From JBCBZH01 sp039815415 (GTDB lineage: Bacteria > Bacteroidota > Rhodothermia > Rhodothermales > Rubricoccaceae): 14,181 nt of DNA. The stretch spans positions 1-14,181 of the forward strand of contig JBCBZH010000091.1 of NCBI GenBank assembly GCA_039815415.1, written 5' to 3'. The position numbers were made by a program, and so were the translations under genes. The notes under the pieces are model-generated. The model ran no database searches. It saw only the letters and a program-made list of their open reading frames with translations, and had not been told where the DNA came from. Shown piece by piece: positions 1 through 6,354 of this stretch (within the stretch, counting starts at the first letter, position 1; each line of letters starts with the position of its first letter).

Positions 1-2
1 TC

Positions 3-416
3 ATCATCGCGCCCATCGCGCTGCAGTTCTTCGCCCAGTTCCAGGTCTCGGACGCCATCCTGAATGAGTTCGACATCTCGAAGTACTTCTCGATGTTGCT
101 GACGTGGTCGTTCGGCGCTGGGCTGCTGTTCGAGCTTCCGGTGGTGGTGACGGTGCTGGCGAAGGTGGGCATCGTGACGCCGGCCATCCTGCGGGCGGGA
201 CGCAAGTACGCGCTGGTGGGAATCCTCATCGTGGCTGCGTTCCTGACACCGCCGGACCCGTGGAGTCAGATGCTGATGGCGATTCCGCTGCTCGGGCTCT
301 ACGAGCTGTCCATCGGGCTGGCGAGAGTGGTGGAGAAACGCCGCCTGCGCGCACTCGCGAAGTCCGAGGCTGAGGAGGCTGCCCGAAAGGCAAAGGAGGC
401 CGCCAGCTCGACGTAG
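3..416 (+). CDS. tatC: Sec-independent protein translocase subunit TatC (3' part)
   Basis: This is the C-terminal 137 residues of TatC, the multi-spanning inner-membrane receptor of the twin-arginine translocation pathway that exports folded proteins. The gene starts left of the window. The sequence shows the end of a periplasmic loop (FDISKYFSMLL), then a hydrophobic helix containing FELPVVV, then the strongly conserved stretch with AFLTPPDPWSQ and IPLLGLYELSI, and finally a charged, Ala/Lys/Glu-rich cytoplasmic tail. The order and the motifs TPPD and LYE are characteristic of TatC. The last codons before the TAG stop coincide with a copy of the iterated 11-mer at 401-411. The S41 protease gene follows on the same strand after 87 bases, so co-transcription is possible. 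No tatA or tatB is visible in the window. Confidence 0.96.
   Translation: MIAPIALQFFAQFQVSDAILNEFDISKYFSMLLTWSFGAGLLFELPVVVTVLAKVGIVTPAILRAGRKYALVGILIVAAFLTPPDPWSQMLMAIPLLGLYELSIGLARVVEKRRLRALAKSEAEEAARKAKEAASST
401..411 (+). repeat. Iterated 11-mer CGCCAGCTCGA, copy 1 (tatC stop region)
   Basis: An exact copy encodes the last Ala-Ser-Ser residues of TatC and ends two bases before the stop codon (TAG, 414-416). Confidence 0.85.
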
Positions 417-503
417 GGCGCGCTGAATCCGGATCCACACGAGAAGGCGCGACGACGCGGGTTCGTGCGTTGCATCTTGCCACGCCACCTGTCGTCCGCT
501 CGA

Positions 504-2132
504 ATGCGCCTCGCTCTGCTTCTCTTCCTCATCCTCGCCCCCCTCGCTGCGCCCCTCGCACAGGATGCCTCTGCGAGTGACCTGTTCGCCATCCGAAAGA
601 ACTTCGGCCTGTTCGCGGACATCTACGAGGCCCTCGCGAGCGAATACGTAGACCCCGTCGATGCCGAACGCCTGATGCGGACCGGCATCGCGTCCATGAC
701 GGACAACCTGGACCCTTACACGGTCTTCTTCGACGAGGCGACGACGGCAGCAGGACGCCTCACGCAGGCGGGCGATGTGGGCGGCACCGGCGTGATCGTT
801 CAGGAGGTCGGCGGCCAGCTCGTCGTCGTGTCCGTCCTGGATGCGACGAGCGGGGAGACGCAGGGCGTGCGTCCGGGAGATGCCGTGGTGTCCGTCGGCG
901 GCCGCTCCAGCGAGGGCCTCGGCTCACAGGCCGCGGCGAATATCCTCGAAGGCGAGCCGGGCTCGACGGTCGAGCTGGTGGTGACGCGCGAGGGCGAACC
1001 GGCGCCGCTGCGCTTCGTGCTGGTGCGCGCCGAGCCGCCGAGCGACGACGTGAGCTATGCCGGGTTCGTGCGACCGGGCGTGGGGTACGTGCGGCTGACT
1101 CAGTTCTTCGGACCGGCCTCGGCCCAGATCCGTGAGGCCGTTGAGCAGCTCCAGAGCGAGGGCGAGCTGACAGCGCTCCTGCTGGATCTGCGAGGCAACC
1201 CGGGCGGCCTTCTCGAGGAAGCGGTTCGGACGATGTCCATGTTCGTCCCGAGCGGCACTACCGTGGCGACCACCAATGGGCGCGCGCCGGGCATGGCGCA
1301 CACGTACACCACGGACCGGAGCCCGCTCCTGCCAGACCTCCCGGTGGCCGTGCTGGTGGACAACGAGAGCGCCTCGGCCTCAGAGATCGTCGCTGGGGCC
1401 TTCCAAGACCTCGACCGGGGGCTGGTGGTCGGCGAGACGTCGTTCGGGAAAGGGCTCGTCCAGATCGTCCGCCCGATGCCCTATGGAACGGCGCTCAAGC
1501 TGACGGTCAGCCGCTACGCGACGCCCACAGGCCGCGAGATCCAGCGCCTCGACTACCATCAGGGCGAGCGCGCCGAGGCCGTTGCGGACGACCAGCGCAA
1601 GACGTTCCGCACCACCACGGGCCGGACCGTCCGCGATGGCGGGGGCATCGAGCCGGATGTGCCGGTGTCCCTGGGCATCGAGAGCGAGCTGGAGAAGGCG
1701 CTCGTCCGCACTGCAGCGTTCCTGCGCTTCGCCAACCGCTTTGCCGCAGACAACCGCACCCTGCCGGAGAACTTCCGAGCGGACGCAGCCCTCCTGGCCG
1801 ACTTCCGCCGGTTCGTGGAACGCGAGGGCGTGGACTACCAGACCGATGCCGAACGGGCCCTCACCACCCTCGCCAGCGCGATGCAGACGGCGGGTTACGA
1901 GGGTGCCAGCGGTGAACGCACGGCTCTCGAACGCGCCATTGCCCGAGAGAAGGCGGAAGACTTCGAGCGCCATGCGACCCGACTGACGGTGCGGCTGCGC
2001 CAGGAGATCCTGGCCCGCTACGTGGACCAGGAGAATCAAACGGCAGCGGCGCTCGCCGACGATCCCGTGGTGCAAGCAGCCATCGACCAGGTGACGGACG
2101 CGAGGGCCTACGCACGCCTGCTCGGACGCTGA
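504..2132 (+). CDS. S41 family C-terminal processing peptidase (CtpA/Prc-like)
   Basis: This is a periplasmic serine protease of the tail-specific/CtpA family (542 aa from ATG 504). That start is preferred over ATG 465 because it puts a clean signal peptide first (MRLALLLFLILAPLAAPLAQ). Next come a helical N-terminal segment with LDPYTVFF (about residues 65-80) and a PDZ domain (about 90-175, with GVRPGD and LEGEPGS). The catalytic core follows: DLRGNPGG, SASASEI and SFGKGLVQ. By spacing to Prc and CtpB, the Ser/Lys dyad is Ser291 and Lys316, 25 residues apart. About 150 residues beyond the core form a helical, charged C-terminal extension, as seen in Bacteroidota homologues. Members of the family trim the C-termini of envelope proteins. 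The start has no Shine-Dalgarno sequence. The exact physiological substrate cannot be read from sequence. Confidence 0.94.
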   Translation: MRLALLLFLILAPLAAPLAQDASASDLFAIRKNFGLFADIYEALASEYVDPVDAERLMRTGIASMTDNLDPYTVFFDEATTAAGRLTQAGDVGGTGVIVQEVGGQLVVVSVLDATSGETQGVRPGDAVVSVGGRSSEGLGSQAAANILEGEPGSTVELVVTREGEPAPLRFVLVRAEPPSDDVSYAGFVRPGVGYVRLTQFFGPASAQIREAVEQLQSEGELTALLLDLRGNPGGLLEEAVRTMSMFVPSGTTVATTNGRAPGMAHTYTTDRSPLLPDLPVAVLVDNESASASEIVAGAFQDLDRGLVVGETSFGKGLVQIVRPMPYGTALKLTVSRYATPTGREIQRLDYHQGERAEAVADDQRKTFRTTTGRTVRDGGGIEPDVPVSLGIESELEKALVRTAAFLRFANRFAADNRTLPENFRADAALLADFRRFVEREGVDYQTDAERALTTLASAMQTAGYEGASGERTALERAIAREKAEDFERHATRLTVRLRQEILARYVDQENQTAAALADDPVVQAAIDQVTDARAYARLLGR

Positions 2133-2133
2133 T

Positions 2134-2144
2134 CGCCAGCTCGA
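2134..2144 (+). repeat. Iterated 11-mer CGCCAGCTCGA, copy 2 (just after ctpA stop)
   Basis: This exact intergenic copy begins two bases after the last base of the protease stop codon. Confidence 0.85.
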
Positions 2145-2190
2145 CGCCGCCGGACCTTCGGTTGGTGGGCCTCGAGTCGGGCGAGCGTAC

Positions 2191-2240
2191 CTCATTCCTC
2201 CCTTCGAGGGAGGTGGGCGCGCAGCGCTAGGAGGGTGTCC
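2191..2240. repeat. Hairpin-containing dispersed-repeat-like element
   Basis: CCTCCC (2197-2202) and GGGAGG (2208-2213) form a 6-bp stem with loop TTCGA. They are followed by GGTGGGCGCGCAGCGCTAGG and GAGGGTGTCC. This combination resembles intergenic repeats seen in many high-GC genomes. It may also act as the 3' end structure of the S41 protease transcript, although no T-tract follows. Confidence 0.5.
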
Positions 2241-2274
2241 TCAACGTGTCGGGCTGGTGAGACCGCGAAGCAAA

Positions 2275-2358
2275 GCCTGCCCCTGCGGAGGCCGGAGTCC
2301 ATATGGCGTTCGAGCTTCGCGCCGCCGTTGCATGGATCCCCGCCTGCGCGGGGATGAC
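2275..2358. repeat. REPIN-like inverted pair of REP/dRS3-type palindromes
   Basis: The right arm (2332-2358) contains a perfect 8-bp stem ATCCCCGC / GCGGGGAT (2336-2343 and 2348-2355) with loop CTGC. The left arm (2275-2302), read on the opposite strand, matches the right arm at roughly 20 of 27 positions. The arms are separated by about 29 bases, giving an 84-base composite element. This layout (two inverted REP-like units around a short centre) is that of REPIN or small MITE elements, which are usually moved by a RAYT-type transposase encoded elsewhere. No transposase is present in the window. Confidence 0.65.
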
Positions 2359-2520
2359 TAGAAATAGTGGATTGGAGCTGAGAAACGACCTTTCGTGTGA
2401 ACACCTACTCTTGTCAGCCTCAAAGGGGGCAGTGAGTAGAATCGCCCTGGGGCCTCGAACTGGAGACAGGCACAGGCGCGGAGAGGACCGGTACCTTCGG
2501 CGGTCCTCCCCGCTCGGTTC

Positions 2521-3339
2521 ATGCTGTTCATCCTGATCCTCATCGGCGCCCTCGGCGGGTTCATGGCGGGGCTGATCGGGATCGGCGGCGGGGTCATCTT
2601 CGGACCGGCGCTGTTCTTCGTGTTTCAGGCCGCAGGCATCCAGGACCCGGTTCTGACGCCTCTCACCGTAGGCTCCAGCCTGCTCTGCACCTTCGCAGCC
2701 TCGGTGTCGGGTGCCGTCGCACAGCACCGGGCCAGGGCCATTGATGTCCCCACGGCGCTGGTGGCGGGCGGGCTGGCGGCGGTGGCTGTGGTGACCGTAG
2801 GGCGCCTGGTGACGACGCAGCCGTGGTACGATAACCAGGCGTTTCAGGCCCTCCTCGGCATCGTGCTGGTTGTGGTCGTGGTTCGGATGCTGACGACCCG
2901 GAGAAGCTCAGACAACAACACGCTCTCGACAGACGGAGCCCAGCGAGGCCCACTCCGCCTCGCAACCATTGGCGTGTCTGCGGGCTCGCTGGCCACGCTG
3001 GCCGGGGTAGGCGGAGGCGTTGTGCTGGTGCCCCTGTTCAATGCCCTCCTCAAGCTGCCGCTGAAGGTAGCCGCGGGGACCTCCACGGCCTCCATCGTCC
3101 TTATCACCGGGGCGGGCGTCATCACCTACGCTCTCCTCGGTCTGGGTGCGCCGGTGCCCGATGGCGCTCTAGGCTATGTGGGCTGGAAGGCCTCGCTCGC
3201 GCTCGCGCTTCCCGCCATCGTCACGGCCCGGATGGGCGTGAGTGCAGCCCACAGGCTCGACGTTCGAATCGTCCGGTACGTATTCGCCGCGCTGGCGGCT
3301 TTCGTCGCCGTCCGGTTGCTACTGAACGCGTTCGGATGA
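2521..3339 (+). CDS. TauE/SafE-family sulfite-exporter-like membrane permease
   Basis: This integral membrane protein (272 aa) belongs to the TauE/SafE (DUF81) family, whose characterised members move sulfite, sulfoacetate or related organosulfur anions. The internal duplication typical of the family is visible. GLIGIGGGVIFGP (residues 17-29) and LAGVGGGVVLVP (160-171) open the two halves, each followed by a PLTVGSS or AAGTSTAS segment in the next helix. About seven to eight hydrophobic helices are apparent, with a polar central loop at about 126-145. ATG 2521 begins directly with the first membrane helix, as expected, although no Shine-Dalgarno sequence precedes it. It is convergent with the dodecin gene. 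No sulfur-metabolism genes lie nearby, so the substrate is unknown. Confidence 0.9.
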   Translation: MLFILILIGALGGFMAGLIGIGGGVIFGPALFFVFQAAGIQDPVLTPLTVGSSLLCTFAASVSGAVAQHRARAIDVPTALVAGGLAAVAVVTVGRLVTTQPWYDNQAFQALLGIVLVVVVVRMLTTRRSSDNNTLSTDGAQRGPLRLATIGVSAGSLATLAGVGGGVVLVPLFNALLKLPLKVAAGTSTASIVLITGAGVITYALLGLGAPVPDGALGYVGWKASLALALPAIVTARMGVSAAHRLDVRIVRYVFAALAAFVAVRLLLNAFG

Positions 3340-3425
3340 GCCTCGCCACCTCGATAGGGCTCCACAGAAACGCCCCGGCCACATGCAGCAGCCAGGGCGC
3401 GAGACGCAAAGGAGCGACTTCGTTC

Positions 3426-3635
3426 TTAGACGCTCCCGCCATCGACCAAGAACGTCACCTTACAGTGGACGCGGAAGTTGCCGTCGTCGTCGCCCGGCTC
3501 GTAGATAAAGTCCTCCACGTAGACGCTCTTGACGTTGCGGACCGACTGCGACACTTCGCGATAGGCATTCTTGACGGCGTCGTCGAAGCTGGTCTGGGAG
3601 ATGGCGGAGACCTCGATGATTTTGGCGATAGCCAT
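3426..3635 (-). CDS. Dodecin family flavin-binding protein
   Basis: This small protein (69 aa) matches dodecins, which assemble into hollow dodecamers that store or buffer flavins (and in some members CoA). It has the expected length and beta-alpha-beta-beta pattern: AIAKIIEVSA, a helix from TSFDDAVKNAYREVSQSV, then VRNVKSVYVEDFIYE and FRVHCKVTFLVDG. In characterised dodecins a Trp in the first half of the second strand stacks on the flavin. Here that strand reads VKSVYVEDF with no Trp, so binding may rely on Tyr or differ. The gene is divergent from the methyltransferase, with only 14 bases between the start codons, and converges on the TauE-like gene. A terminator-like hairpin lies 34 bases upstream in the sense direction (see 3660-3685). 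Confidence 0.88.
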   Translation of the reverse strand: MAIAKIIEVSAISQTSFDDAVKNAYREVSQSVRNVKSVYVEDFIYEPGDDDGNFRVHCKVTFLVDGGSV

Positions 3636-3649
3636 GAGAGCAGGGGAAG

Positions 3650-4348
3650 ATGGTGAGGGAAGAAAAGAGGCCGGGTTTGCCCGGCGAACGTCCTACGGCG
3701 CCAACCGCTTCGGAGGTCCGGCGAGGTCTCCGCGCACGGCTGTTCGCCTGGAGCCTGAGTCGCGCTGAGGCCTCGCAGCAACGCCTCTACGGAGCGCACA
3801 AGACCCACCTGTTCGACGCGCTGGCGTTCGACGGCGACCGCCCTGTGATCGTGGAGATCGGAGCCGGAGCCGGGCCGAACGCGCCCTTCTTCCCGCCGGG
3901 CGCCCGCTGGGTGGCCGTCGAGCCCAACGTGCACTTCCACCCGCACCTGCGCCGGGCCGCCGACGCGTACAGCCTCGAGCTGACAATCCTCAACGGCACC
4001 GCAGAAACCCTTCAGCTCGAGGATGCCTCGGCGGATGTGGTCCTCAGCACGCTGGTCCTGTGCTCCGTAGACGATGTGCCGAGTGTCCTCGCTGAGGTCT
4101 ACCGCGTGCTCAGACCGGGCAAGCCGTTCCTCTTCATCGAGCACGTCGGTGCCCCGCGCGGAACGTGGCTGCGGCGAATCCAGCGCCTCGTGCGCCGCCC
4201 GTGGGGCTGGGCCGCCGACGGATGCCGCCCGGATCAGGACACCGAAGCGGCCATCCGCGCGGCGGGCTTTGCCTCGGTACAGACCGACTCGTTTCGGGTG
4301 CCGATGGGCATCGCCAGCCCGCACATCCGGGGCGTGGCCGTCCGGTAG
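3650..4348 (+). CDS. METTL7/TMT1-like class I SAM-dependent methyltransferase
   Basis: This is a class I methyltransferase (232 aa from ATG 3650). SAM-binding motif I is VIVEIGAGAGPN (residues 66-77), the acidic residue after strand 2 is Glu91 (AVEPN), and motif IV is DVVLSTLVLCSVDD (129-142). The stretches LVLCSV, FIEHVGAP (162-169), TWLRRIQ, DGC (190-192) and SPHIRG (223-228) occur in the same order as in the METTL7/TMT1 family. Human members of that family methylate small-molecule thiols. The bacterial substrate is unknown. The start is uncertain: GTG 3653 has AGGGGA a few bases upstream, and the first 28 residues (Pro/Arg-rich, crossing a hairpin) are not conserved-looking. A start further downstream is possible. 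The gene is divergent from dodecin. Confidence 0.85.
   Translation: MVREEKRPGLPGERPTAPTASEVRRGLRARLFAWSLSRAEASQQRLYGAHKTHLFDALAFDGDRPVIVEIGAGAGPNAPFFPPGARWVAVEPNVHFHPHLRRAADAYSLELTILNGTAETLQLEDASADVVLSTLVLCSVDDVPSVLAEVYRVLRPGKPFLFIEHVGAPRGTWLRRIQRLVRRPWGWAADGCRPDQDTEAAIRAAGFASVQTDSFRVPMGIASPHIRGVAVR
3660..3685 (-). terminator. Terminator-like hairpin with T-rich tail upstream of dodecin
   Basis: On the minus strand, GCCGGG, loop CAAA and CCCGGC form a perfect 6-bp stem (3685-3670), followed by CTCTTTTCTT (3669-3660). It sits 34 bases upstream of the dodecin ATG, in sense. It could be an attenuator in the dodecin leader or a terminator for antisense transcription of the methyltransferase. It lies inside the predicted N-terminus of the methyltransferase. 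Confidence 0.45.
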
Positions 4349-4352
4349 CACA

Positions 4353-4363
4353 CGCCAGCTCGA
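4353..4363 (+). repeat. Iterated 11-mer CGCCAGCTCGA, copy 3 (methyltransferase-photolyase spacer)
   Basis: This exact intergenic copy starts five bases after the methyltransferase stop. The match continues with the copy at 8199 through GG(G)TCGAAA. Confidence 0.85.
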
Positions 4364-4420
4364 GGGTCGAAAACCTCGCCCGCGCGGCACGGGTATGGAA
4401 CGGACCTTTCCTGAGCATCC

Positions 4421-5905
4421 ATGACCGCCGCGCTCGTCTTCCCCCATCAGCTCTTCGCCGAGCACCCGGCTCTCAAGGGTGCCGATCGCGTCGTGCTGGT
4501 AGAGGACGATCTCTTCTTTCGCGACACACAGTACCCCGCCCGGTTTCACAAGCTTCGTCTTGTTCTGCATCGGGCGTCCATGCGGTGCGCTGCAGATCGT
4601 TTTCGTAAGGCGGGGCACGAGGTCACGTATGTCGCGTGGTCCAGCCGGACATCGACAGCAGATCTCGTCGCCGAGCTGGCGGCCGACGGCATCACCACGC
4701 TGCGCGTCTGCGAGCCGACCGACTTCATCCTCGAGAAACGCCTCACCACGGCGGCAGAGCGTGCGGGCGTCGAGCTGGCGATGCTGGACACTCCGCTGTT
4801 CCTCAACACGCGCGCCGAGAACACAGACTATTTCGACGGTCGCCAGCGCGCACGGATGGCCGACTTCTACATCCACCAGCGCCGCCGCTTCGGCCTTCTG
4901 ATCGACGATGATGGCGAGCCGGTCGGCGGCCAGTGGAGCTTCGATGCCGACAACCGGGAGAAGCTGAACGAGGAAGCGCTCGCAGAGGTGCCTCCGCTTC
5001 CGGAGGCCCCATCGTCAGAGTACGTGGGCGAGGCGCAAGCGTATGTGGAGGAGCACTTCCCGGACCACATCGGCGCCAGCGGGCCGCTCCCGTATCCCAT
5101 CGACCCGGACGGCGCAGCGCGCTGGCTCGAGGCCTTTGTGGACGAGCGCCTCGACCGCTTCGGACCGTACGAAGACGCCATCGAGCCCGGCCAGTCCGCC
5201 CTTTACCACGCCGTGCTCACGCCGATGCTCAACATCGGGCTGGTGACGCCCCAGCAGGTTCTGGATGCTGTAATGGATCGTGCAGACGATATACGTCTTA
5301 ACTCCCTGGAAGGCTTTGTTCGCCAGCTCGTCGGATGGCGTGAGTACATGCGGGCGCTCTACGACCTCCGGGGCGTCGAGCTGAGGACGAGCAACCTATG
5401 GGAGTTCGAGCGAGAGCTGCCCGACGCGTGGTACGATGGCACCACCGGCCTCGTCCCGGTAGACGACGTGATCCAGCGCGTGCTCCAAACGGGCTACGCC
5501 AACCACATCGAGCGGCTGATGGTGCTGGGCACGGCGCTCTTCCTGACGCGCGTCCACCCGCGCGCCGTCTACCGGTGGTTCATGGAGATGTTCATCGACG
5601 CCTACGACTGGGTGATGGTGCCCAACACGTACGGCATGAGTCAGCACGCGGCCGGGCCAGTCCTCACCACGAAGCCCTACTTCAACGGCTCCAACTACCT
5701 CCGCAAGATGAGCCACTACCCGCGCGGCGACTGGGAGGCGAAGTGGGACGGCCTGTTCTGGACGTTCGTTCGGGACTACCGCGAGGAGGTGGAGGGGTAC
5801 CACCGCATCGGGATGCTGACGCGCCACCTGGACCGGATGGGCGAGACCAAGATGGCCGCACATGAGGAGGCCGCCCAGCGCTACCTCGACCGCATCTACG
5901 GCTGA
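4421..5905 (+). CDS. Cryptochrome/photolyase family protein (PhrB-related, no Fe-S cysteines)
   Basis: This 494-aa protein belongs to the deoxyribodipyrimidine photolyase-related group (PhrB-type (6-4) photolyases and bacterial cryptochromes). These bind FAD and use light to repair DNA or to signal. The N-terminal Rossmann-like antenna domain begins MTAALVFPHQLF (about residues 1-130). The C-terminal helical FAD domain includes QSALYHAVLTPMLNIGL, EGFVRQLVGWREYMR, YANHIERLMVLG, VPNTYGMSQHA, TTKPYFNGSNYL and DGLFW. In the Fe-S group, four Cys bind a 4Fe-4S cluster: one before the YAHHIQRLM-like helix and three between MSDY and the LYW motif. Here the corresponding segments read GLVPVDD (Pro346) and MSHYPRGDWEAKWDGLFW (430-447). 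The only cysteines in the whole protein are two in the N-terminal domain. A cluster is therefore not expected. Its stop overlaps the convergent small gene by 10 bases. Confidence 0.92.
   Translation: MTAALVFPHQLFAEHPALKGADRVVLVEDDLFFRDTQYPARFHKLRLVLHRASMRCAADRFRKAGHEVTYVAWSSRTSTADLVAELAADGITTLRVCEPTDFILEKRLTTAAERAGVELAMLDTPLFLNTRAENTDYFDGRQRARMADFYIHQRRRFGLLIDDDGEPVGGQWSFDADNREKLNEEALAEVPPLPEAPSSEYVGEAQAYVEEHFPDHIGASGPLPYPIDPDGAARWLEAFVDERLDRFGPYEDAIEPGQSALYHAVLTPMLNIGLVTPQQVLDAVMDRADDIRLNSLEGFVRQLVGWREYMRALYDLRGVELRTSNLWEFERELPDAWYDGTTGLVPVDDVIQRVLQTGYANHIERLMVLGTALFLTRVHPRAVYRWFMEMFIDAYDWVMVPNTYGMSQHAAGPVLTTKPYFNGSNYLRKMSHYPRGDWEAKWDGLFWTFVRDYREEVEGYHRIGMLTRHLDRMGETKMAAHEEAAQRYLDRIYG
4770..4780 (-). 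repeat. Iterated 11-mer, copy 4 (inside photolyase gene)
   Basis: This exact copy reads CGCCAGCTCGA on the minus strand and is antisense to the gene. The gene strand reads it as part of Val-Glu-Leu-Ala. Confidence 0.7.
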
Positions 5906-6183
5906 ACGGGCTGGCGCACCTCGGGAATCCAGAGGCCGTCGTCCGGCTCTTCGCCGAGATCGGGCACGCCGTTCAAGGCATCATTGAGGGCCTGCTGGAC
6001 GTCACTGGCCGGATCACGCTCGCTGTGCCGACCGCGCAGCTGAGCCATCATGCCGTTCATGCGGATGCGCTTCATTCCGTCCAGTTTGCTCCCGAGACCG
6101 AACACCCAGGCATAGTACGAGGCGCCTGCAACGGCGAACGCCAGCCCGAGGCCGCCGGTGATCCAGGTGAGGGAATCGAGCAT
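5896..6183 (-). CDS. Small single-pass membrane protein, unknown function
   Basis: This 95-residue protein starts at ATG 6183. It has one N-terminal membrane helix (about residues 5-31, ITGGLGLAFAVAGASYYAWVFGL), followed by a basic stretch (KLDGMKRIRMNGMMAQLRGR) and an acidic, Asp/Glu-rich soluble tail ending EVRQPVQP. The basic flank predicts that the C-terminal part stays in the cytoplasm. I do not recognise a family. The case for a real gene is the helix-plus-charged-tail architecture, filling of the gap between two good genes, and a start just after the iterated 11-mer (CGCCAGCTCGA, six bases, then ATG). The open frame continues upstream to 7215, but that part is the shadow of the hydrolase gene. 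It overlaps the photolyase 3' end by 10 bases, tail to tail. Confidence 0.65.
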   Translation of the reverse strand: MLDSLTWITGGLGLAFAVAGASYYAWVFGLGSKLDGMKRIRMNGMMAQLRGRHSERDPASDVQQALNDALNGVPDLGEEPDDGLWIPEVRQPVQP

Positions 6184-6189
6184 GAAGGG

Positions 6190-6200
6190 TCGAGCTGGCG
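6190..6200 (-). repeat. Iterated 11-mer CGCCAGCTCGA, copy 5 (upstream of small membrane protein)
   Basis: On the minus strand this exact copy is followed by CCCTTC and the ATG of the small gene at 6183, a gap of six bases. It is therefore oriented in sense with that gene. Confidence 0.85.
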
Positions 6201-6311
6201 AGCAGAAGGTATCGGCAGAACGTGTCGAGGCTGAACCTCGTGGAGCTGCTGCGCCGCTCATCCGCCCGCTCGACCGCTCATCCCAAATCGCTGTCACGGG
6301 GCGAACAAAGC

Positions 6312-6354
6312 CGTCATGTTGAGCCTGTCCAACCACCCCCTTCTCGCCATGACG
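6312..6354. repeat. 43-base inverted repeat with CGTCATG/CATGACG ends
   Basis: Perfect 7-base inverted ends (6312-6318 and 6348-6354) enclose TTGAGCCTGTCCAACCACCC and further C-rich sequence. The translated form MLSLSNHP and the opposite-strand form are typical of a dispersed intergenic repeat found in many high-GC genomes. The right end contains the likely start codon of the hydrolase (6349), so the element forms its immediate leader. Confidence 0.5.

Larger units (their letters stand above)
2133..2520. other. Gene-free spacer between S41 protease and TauE-like gene
   Basis: This 388-base spacer holds an 11-mer copy (2134-2144), a GC-rich hairpin element (2191-2240) and a paired inverted repeat (2275-2358). 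I see no convincing gene. The short open frames crossing it translate to stretches such as WIPACAGMT or VIPAQAGI, typical translations of dispersed palindromic repeats rather than protein domains. About 160 bases (2359-2520) lie between the repeats and the next start. The promoter of the downstream gene presumably lies there, but no clear promoter boxes could be picked out. Confidence 0.7.

Noticed and set aside
1380..2195. 271-aa minus-strand open frame
   Set aside because: Antisense to the conserved S41 protease; no domain features.
2303..2536. 77-aa plus-strand open frame in the spacer before the TauE-like gene
   Set aside because: Its N-terminal part is the translated palindromic repeat (WIPACAGMT) and the rest has no protein-like features.
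3411..3436. GGAGCG ... CGCTCC inverted repeat between the TauE-like and dodecin genes as a shared terminator
   Set aside because: The loop is 14 bases or more with no T-tract, and the right arm lies in dodecin codons; too weak to call.
3455..4876. 473-aa minus-strand open frame
   Set aside because: It lies opposite the methyltransferase and photolyase genes and out of frame with dodecin. Its translation has no recognisable fold and is a high-GC shadow.
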